NCBI GenBank assembly: GCA_003556955.1
Contig: PWQB01000722.1
Location: forward strand, 1-9,513
Direction: 5' to 3'
Source: Nostocaceae cyanobacterium CSSed10_463m
GTDB lineage: Bacteria > Cyanobacteriota > Cyanobacteriia > Cyanobacteriales > Nostocaceae
Length of the DNA: 9,513 bases
Below the pieces are notes generated by a model that saw only the letters and a list, made by a program, of their open reading frames with translations, made no database searches and was not told the origin of the DNA. A program made the translations under genes and the position numbers. Below are positions 5,541 to 9,513 of this stretch, piece after piece; position 1 is the stretch's first letter, and the number at the start of each line of letters is the position of its first letter.

Positions 5541-6440
5541 TTAGTGACTTTTTTCAACTAATTTAATTCCCTTTTTAACTAATTCTGGAATTAGAGAAGG
5601 ACGTTCAGCTACTGGAATTTTAGCTTCTTTAAACGCAGCTAATTTACTTTGGGCTGTACCAAAATTAGGATCACGTCCGATAACTGTGGCTAAAGTTCCA
5701 CTTTGTCGCCAAGTTTTTGCTAGTGGTGCGTGTCTACCGGCAATATAGGCAATTACTGGTTTATCAATTGCTTCCGTAATATACCGCGCTGCGGCTTCTT
5801 CACTATCACCACCAGGTTGACCGACTAAAACGATCGCTTCTGTAGTTTCATCTTCATCGAGAATTTGCAACCATTGCAAAAATGATGAACCAACGATCGC
5901 ATCACTACCAATACTGACACTAATTGATTGCCCTAAACCAGCTTTGGTTAATTCCCAAGCAACTTCATAAGTTAGGGTACTACTGCGGCTAACAATCCCT
6001 ACAGAACCAGGTGTATATAATTCGCTGGGCTGACTACCTAAAAGAATTTTTCCTGGTACGATAATTCCCGGACTGTTAGGCCCTACTATCAGAGTTTCAC
6101 CGGCTTCAGCTTTCCGTAATAATTTCACCATATCCAACGGTGGTACACCACCAGTAATGATGATAATCTGGCTGATATTACAGGCGATCGCTTCTAATGC
6201 TGCATCTAAAACTTGGTATGGATGTACGCAGATAATTGTTGTGTCAATTGTACCAAATTTTGCCACCACCTCTTCCACCAAATCGAATACTGGCAAATTG
6301 TAGCGTTGCTGTCCACCGCATCCGGGATTGACACCAGCAACTAAATTTGTACCATAAGCTTTCATTTGAGCAATATGAGTTGCTGTAATGAATTCAGAAA
6401 AGCCCTGGATTAATACTTTGCTGTCTGGTGTTAGGTTCAT
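5541..6440 (-). CDS. Succinyl-CoA synthetase alpha-like (SucD fold) protein lacking the active-site histidine
   Basis: The 299-aa product aligns almost without gaps to E. coli SucD, e.g. VPPLDM, GPNSPGIIVPG (120-130), GSVGIVSRSSTLTYE (145-159), TEAIVLVGQPGG (200-211) and KPVIAYIAGRHAP (227-239). True SucD phosphorylates a His in RMGHAG and holds it with a Glu in GEIGG while it binds CoA. Here the equivalent positions are Gln246 (TWRQSG) and Gln208 (GQPGG), and the CoA-binding GFTGSQG loop is GFSEFITA (13-20). It may be a pseudoenzyme, a regulatory partner or an enzyme of altered chemistry. ATG 6440 gives MNLTPDSK, a natural family start; the longer frame to 6464 opens with TTG inside the spacer. 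It lies 77 bp downstream of the beta-like gene, presumably co-transcribed. Confidence 0.82.
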   Translation of the reverse strand: MNLTPDSKVLIQGFSEFITATHIAQMKAYGTNLVAGVNPGCGGQQRYNLPVFDLVEEVVAKFGTIDTTIICVHPYQVLDAALEAIACNISQIIIITGGVPPLDMVKLLRKAEAGETLIVGPNSPGIIVPGKILLGSQPSELYTPGSVGIVSRSSTLTYEVAWELTKAGLGQSISVSIGSDAIVGSSFLQWLQILDEDETTEAIVLVGQPGGDSEEAAARYITEAIDKPVIAYIAGRHAPLAKTWRQSGTLATVIGRDPNFGTAQSKLAAFKEAKIPVAERPSLIPELVKKGIKLVEKSH

Positions 6441-6517
6441 AGAGTTTTTTGGTAGTGTTGGCAATTGTAGTTAATTCATTCTTTTCCCAAACTGCTTCAT
6501 GGGTCAGCAAAATTGGA

Positions 6518-7744
6518 TCAAACCTTTTTATAAGCAATAGGCTTGGCGAGACGAACAGCTTGTGCAACCGCTTCATCTAAGTTTTCTACTACTATCAAAG
6601 CATCAGTTGGAGTGTTTAAGGGGGTTAAAAAATCCTTGGCCACATCGAACTCAGAACCAGCAATTCGCACAACTAAACGCGGAAAATGATACTCTCGGCG
6701 AGTTCTGCTGCTGACTCTGACAGTGGGTGATTTGATTTCGTGGTGGTCTTGCTGGACAAAATTGTTAATGATGTCGGCGACTTCCTCTGTCTGAGGTACA
6801 CTACCGAGAAGGTTAAGCAGTATGACTTGAATACTTTTGTCAGCTGCTAAAATGCTCAAGCCTTTGGCTAGACGGGAGCAAAAAGTCGTTGGTGAAACAT
6901 CTGTGAGTAAAGCATGGCGTAAGTTCAGACAACTTCCAGGTTTACCACCCGCACTGGTGACTAAATCTAAGGTAGCCATCATCGAACCAGTACCATTACC
7001 CAAAATGCCAATTTTACCGTGTAATTCTAAACCATCCAAATCGCCTAAGTGACCGTTCACTGAAGTTCTGCTATGACGGTTAGCTATTTTTACGGCGATC
7101 TCCGCTAAGTCTGGATGACGACCAATGGCGCGTTCGTTGATATTGACTTTACCATTGAGCGCCATCACTTCACCTGACGCACTCACGGCTAGGGGATTAA
7201 TTTCCACCAAGTCTAAATCTTTCTGCACAAATAGCTGGTACATTTTCTCAACAACCGAGCTGACAGATTGCATTAACTTACCTTGTAAGCCCATTTTTAA
7301 CGCCAGTCGTCGGGCATAAAAAGGAGAAAATTCTTGTTCCACAACAACGTGATGCATTTTCTCCCCGGCGGATTCCCAATCAATATCTGCTTCTGTGCAA
7401 CCTAACAGCACTGGGCGACAGACAGCTGTATCTAAAACTACCGCTAAATAAAATTCTTGTTGACTACTATACTTGGATTCTGCTAGTAAAACTTCTGGTA
7501 ATTCGCCCCAAATTGGCAAATTAAAGATTGTTTGTGCGGCGGCGATCGCATCAATTGTGGTTTCCACAAACCTGACTCCACCCGCCTTGGCTCTTTCGCC
7601 CGCATACACCTGGGACTTCAGTACAATGGGATAGCGAATTTTTAAACGTTTCAAATCTGTGGGATGGTCGATTCGTTGGGAAGGCAATACGGGAATACCT
7701 ATTTTGCCAAACCATTCTTTAACTTGATACTCTAATAAATCCAT
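6518..7744 (-). CDS. Succinyl-CoA synthetase beta-like (SucC, ATP-grasp) protein with altered active site
   Basis: The 408-aa product has the SucC layout: an ATP-grasp half (MDLLEYQVKEWF, KSQVYAGERAKAGGV at 43-57, RRLALKMGLQGKL, DLVEINPL at 178-185) and a CoA-ligase flavodoxin-like half (GKIGILGNGTGSMMATLDLV at 243-262, NLLGSVPQTEEVADI, VVRIAG). The nucleotide-site Glu and Asn of EINPL are kept. The second Mg ligand Asp (LDGK in E. coli) is Asn197 here (LNGK). GGRGKAGG has become GERAKAGG. GGGATKERV of the second half is replaced by NLRHALLTDV (274-283), and FGGIVRCDL by LGSVPQTEE. A polar insert of roughly 25 residues sits at 331-355. Length is near the usual 385-400. ATG 7744 gives the usual short N-terminus; no Shine-Dalgarno is seen. 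It should pair with the alpha-like gene downstream. Confidence 0.85.
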   Translation of the reverse strand: MDLLEYQVKEWFGKIGIPVLPSQRIDHPTDLKRLKIRYPIVLKSQVYAGERAKAGGVRFVETTIDAIAAAQTIFNLPIWGELPEVLLAESKYSSQQEFYLAVVLDTAVCRPVLLGCTEADIDWESAGEKMHHVVVEQEFSPFYARRLALKMGLQGKLMQSVSSVVEKMYQLFVQKDLDLVEINPLAVSASGEVMALNGKVNINERAIGRHPDLAEIAVKIANRHSRTSVNGHLGDLDGLELHGKIGILGNGTGSMMATLDLVTSAGGKPGSCLNLRHALLTDVSPTTFCSRLAKGLSILAADKSIQVILLNLLGSVPQTEEVADIINNFVQQDHHEIKSPTVRVSSRTRREYHFPRLVVRIAGSEFDVAKDFLTPLNTPTDALIVVENLDEAVAQAVRLAKPIAYKKV

Positions 7745-8183
7745 TGACTTGCACCCTGTATTTACACTTCCAAAAGCATTTCTTTGGTGCTGTTTTTAAC
7801 TTTTTATAGCACTATATTTACGTAAGTTTTTTCTTTTCGTCTATAATAAATAATATATTTTTTATGTATTAATTCTATCGGATTCCGCAAATTATGCCAA
7901 TCAATTTTTGAGATTAAAACCTGACTCCTGTACTTACTAAAAGTGATTAATTTTTACCGTAAATCCGTCAGCATATAACAAAACCAGCATTAATGTCAAA
8001 AAACTTAGCACTATCTCTTTTTTCTTTCCTCAGAACTACTGAAGATGCTTTTATCCTTACTCACAGCTTGCAGGTGTAGCTGAGAAAACTGGGGTCACAA
8101 TGTTAAAAATTGTCACATTTTCTTGTTGCCTGTGCATCTGCATTCTATCAACGCAAATGCTTTATTTCATCTTTTCCCAGATA
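7745..8183. other. AT-rich non-coding spacer, no gene found
   Basis: This stretch separates the divergent beta-like gene and the right-hand membrane-protein gene and should hold both promoters. It is very AT-rich near 7796-7870. On the minus strand, GTGCT and AGCAC (around 7787-7812) bracket a T/A-rich loop in the putative 5' leader of the beta-like gene. At 8091-8117 GTCACA occurs twice, 20 bp apart, within an A/T-rich context. I could not assign a convincing -35/-10 pair to either gene, and no reading frame looks coding. Confidence 0.4.
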
Positions 8184-8191
8184 AACAAAAC

Positions 8192-8302
8192 GGCGTTGCT
8201 GATTTTAAATATGAATTAGGTTCACGCAAAGGCGCAAAGGCGCAAAGGTAGGAAAAAAAAGAAAGGTAATTTTGAGATTTCATATCTTAGTTCAGCAATG
8301 CC
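8192..8302. mobile_element. 111-bp MITE-like insertion with 8-bp target duplication
   Basis: The left end (8192-8215, GGCGTTGCTGA then TATGAA) and the right end (8279-8302, TTCATA then TCAGCAATGCC) are inverted copies matching at 19 of 24 positions. The octamer AACAAAAC lies immediately outside both ends (8184-8191 and 8303-8310) without a mismatch, the mark of a transposition event. The interior holds three perfect CGCAAAGG units (8225-8248) and an A-rich run, and encodes nothing. Ends beginning GGCRTTGCTGA are, from memory, widespread in cyanobacterial small repeats. The mobilising transposase family is not identified. It sits 27 bp upstream of the following start codon. Confidence 0.8.
8225..8248. 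repeat. Three perfect tandem copies of CGCAAAGG
   Basis: Units at 8225-8232, 8233-8240 and 8241-8248 are identical. They lie inside the 111-bp MITE-like element and are related to the degenerate CGCAAAGA/CGCCAAGA tract on the opposite strand at 4501-4535. This octamer repeat is a common dispersed motif of Nostoc-type spacers, from memory. Confidence 0.85.
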
Positions 8303-8337
8303 AACAAAACAATACAGAAAACTAGTAGTAACGCTTT

Positions 8338-9513
8338 ATGAAAGTAGCCGTTCAGCAAGAAGACTTACAAATTTTAGCTAGAACTTTACAAGAACAACTT
8401 ATAGCGGAACTTCCTTATGGTGAAGTCTTCCAAATTAAGTGTGCTGTCCAAAAAGACCAGTTAATGATTTTAGCTCAACACCCATCCGATATAATTTTTG
8501 ATCCACACCATATTGTTGCTGTGCTGTCAGACGCACTTGAGTTATCAGCAACTGCCAAGAAACAGCAGGTACAATGCTTTATCAGAAGATTGGGGGAAAA
8601 ACTTCCTTATGCTAAACATTCTCTAATTATCAAGGAGAAGGAGGACATGAGACGATCAATACCTCTGTCATCTTCTTTAACTTATACTCCATCCAGTATA
8701 GAGAATGACCCAGAAGAACTGTTTGATTCTTTCATAGATACACCGGATTCGTGGCACACCGAGTCACAACGCCCCATTAAATCTCTACTGCTGGGCATAA
8801 TCTTAGTAGGAATTTCTGTATTTAGTAGTGGTTTTTACTTACTGAGTCGTCCTTGTGTGATGTCTGAGTGCCAAGAAATCCAAACTGCTCAGGAATTAAA
8901 CTTAAAATCTAGACAGCTGATGCGTCGTGCTAAGTCAGAAAATCAATTAGTAACCATACAACAGCAACTGACAACAGCCAGCACTAACCTGTCAGTTATT
9001 CCCCGGTGGTCATCGCGCTACCAACAAGCTGAGGAATTAAAAGCTAGTTTGTCGATGCAGTCAGAGAAAATTAACCAAGTGGTGACAGCTTTACAGACGG
9101 GCGATATGGCAGAGAAAAAATCTCAAGCACCTGTAAATAGTTTAGCAGAATTACAAGATATTCAATATTCATGGCGACAAGCGATCGCACCATTGGAGGC
9201 TATATCTCCTAATAGTGAAATATATAGTCTAGTGCAACCGAGATTATCAAAATTTCGGGTGAATTTGCAAGCTGTAAATCAGCAATTACTCACCCAAGAA
9301 CAATGGCTAAAAAAAATCAATGATGCCAAAGCTGTAGCAGATGTAGCCGCTAAACGTGAGGCCAACGCTAGAACCTTAAATGATTGGCAACAGGCACAGT
9401 CTACTTGGCAAGTAGTGATTAATGCTTTAAATATTATTCCCAGTGATAGCCCTGCATACACCGAAGCCCAAGAACTGTTATTAGAGTATCAACCGCAATT
9501 GGCCAGGACACGC
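8338..9513 (+). CDS. Single-pass membrane protein with helical repeats, family not recognised (3' end outside window)
   Basis: The frame opens at ATG 8338 and runs unbroken for 392 codons to the window edge, so only the N-terminal part is seen. An in-frame TAA at 8329-8331 rules out an earlier start; no Shine-Dalgarno is visible. Residues 1-100 form a soluble alpha/beta-looking domain (LPYGEVFQIKCAVQKDQLMILAQHP). Residues 101-147 are polar and likely disordered. One membrane segment follows at about 149-169 (LLLGIILVGISVFSSGFYLL), then a Cys pair (C173, C178). The rest is helical with a repeated pattern, clearest at 350-386: W..A...L..IP..SP.Y..AQ..L..Y. Weaker copies are at about 204-236 and 270-306. 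The function is unknown; a surface or envelope scaffold is only a guess. Its upstream region carries a MITE-like insertion that probably separates it from its original promoter. Confidence 0.8.
   Translation, partial: MKVAVQQEDLQILARTLQEQLIAELPYGEVFQIKCAVQKDQLMILAQHPSDIIFDPHHIVAVLSDALELSATAKKQQVQCFIRRLGEKLPYAKHSLIIKEKEDMRRSIPLSSSLTYTPSSIENDPEELFDSFIDTPDSWHTESQRPIKSLLLGIILVGISVFSSGFYLLSRPCVMSECQEIQTAQELNLKSRQLMRRAKSENQLVTIQQQLTTASTNLSVIPRWSSRYQQAEELKASLSMQSEKINQVVTALQTGDMAEKKSQAPVNSLAELQDIQYSWRQAIAPLEAISPNSEIYSLVQPRLSKFRVNLQAVNQQLLTQEQWLKKINDAKAVADVAAKREANARTLNDWQQAQSTWQVVINALNIIPSDSPAYTEAQELLLEYQPQLARTR

Noticed and set aside
5541..6440. Calling the gene sucD outright
   Set aside because: The fold matches, but the catalytic His and Glu and the CoA loop are replaced, so the gene symbol would imply an activity that the sequence does not support.
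6394..6576. 60-codon minus-strand frame bridging the end of the beta-like and the start of the alpha-like gene
   Set aside because: It overlaps both genes in another frame, and its translation resembles neither a leader peptide nor a known small protein.
6837..7319. Two plus-strand open frames within the beta-like gene
   Set aside because: They are antisense to a conserved ATP-grasp gene and are low-complexity translations of the opposite strand.
9279..9461. 60-codon minus-strand frame at the right end
   Set aside because: It is antisense to the continuous 392-codon frame from 8338, whose membrane segment and repeats are more convincing.

Overview
The window reads as chromosomal DNA of a filamentous, probably heterocyst-forming cyanobacterium of the Nostoc/Anabaena type. 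Three things support this. About eleven copies of the HIP1 octamer GCGATCGC are scattered through the coding regions. There is a heptanucleotide tandem array of the STRR kind known from these genomes. The gaps between genes are long, AT-rich and full of small palindromic repeats. No rRNA, tRNA or CRISPR array was seen.

Layout, left to right. (1) 79-1221, minus: a complete DegT/DnrJ/EryC1/StrS PLP-dependent sugar aminotransferase. (2) 1518-2294, plus: a FetB/YbbM-type (UPF0014) membrane permease with no ATPase partner in view. Genes 1 and 2 diverge from a 300-bp spacer holding several palindromes. (3) 2346-2443: fourteen heptamers of GACTAAT type, preceded by a G-rich tract. (4) 2481-4322, plus: a GTG-started 613-aa protein with an unrecognised helical N-terminal half and about five TPRs, closed by a strong hairpin. 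(5) 4323-4737: non-coding repeats, including a 104-bp MITE-like palindrome. (6) 4738-5010, minus: an orphan C-terminal piece of an Rpn/PD-(D/E)XK-type protein. (7) About 5051-5478: a palindrome-rich stretch that looks like an IS200/IS605-family element without transposase or TnpB, keeping an omega-RNA-like right end. (8) 5541-7744, minus: two adjacent genes of the succinyl-CoA synthetase fold, beta-like then alpha-like, both with altered catalytic residues. (9) 7745-8337: non-coding, with a 111-bp MITE-like insertion flanked by a perfect 8-bp duplication. (10) 8338 to the window end, plus: the first 392 residues of a single-pass membrane protein that I do not recognise, with internal helical repeats.

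The genes do not form one pathway. Only the SucC-like/SucD-like pair is clearly a functional unit. Its alpha-like subunit has Gln where the phosphorylated His and its partner Glu should be, and its beta-like subunit has Asn for the Mg-binding Asp and has lost a glycine-rich loop. It is therefore probably not an ordinary TCA-cycle enzyme. That pair, and the apparently stand-alone omega-RNA-like locus whose transcript would point at the 3' end of the alpha-like gene, are the most unusual items. The rest is ordinary housekeeping and accessory sequence marked by several small mobile repeats. Family identifications come from reading the translations against remembered family motifs; no database was searched.
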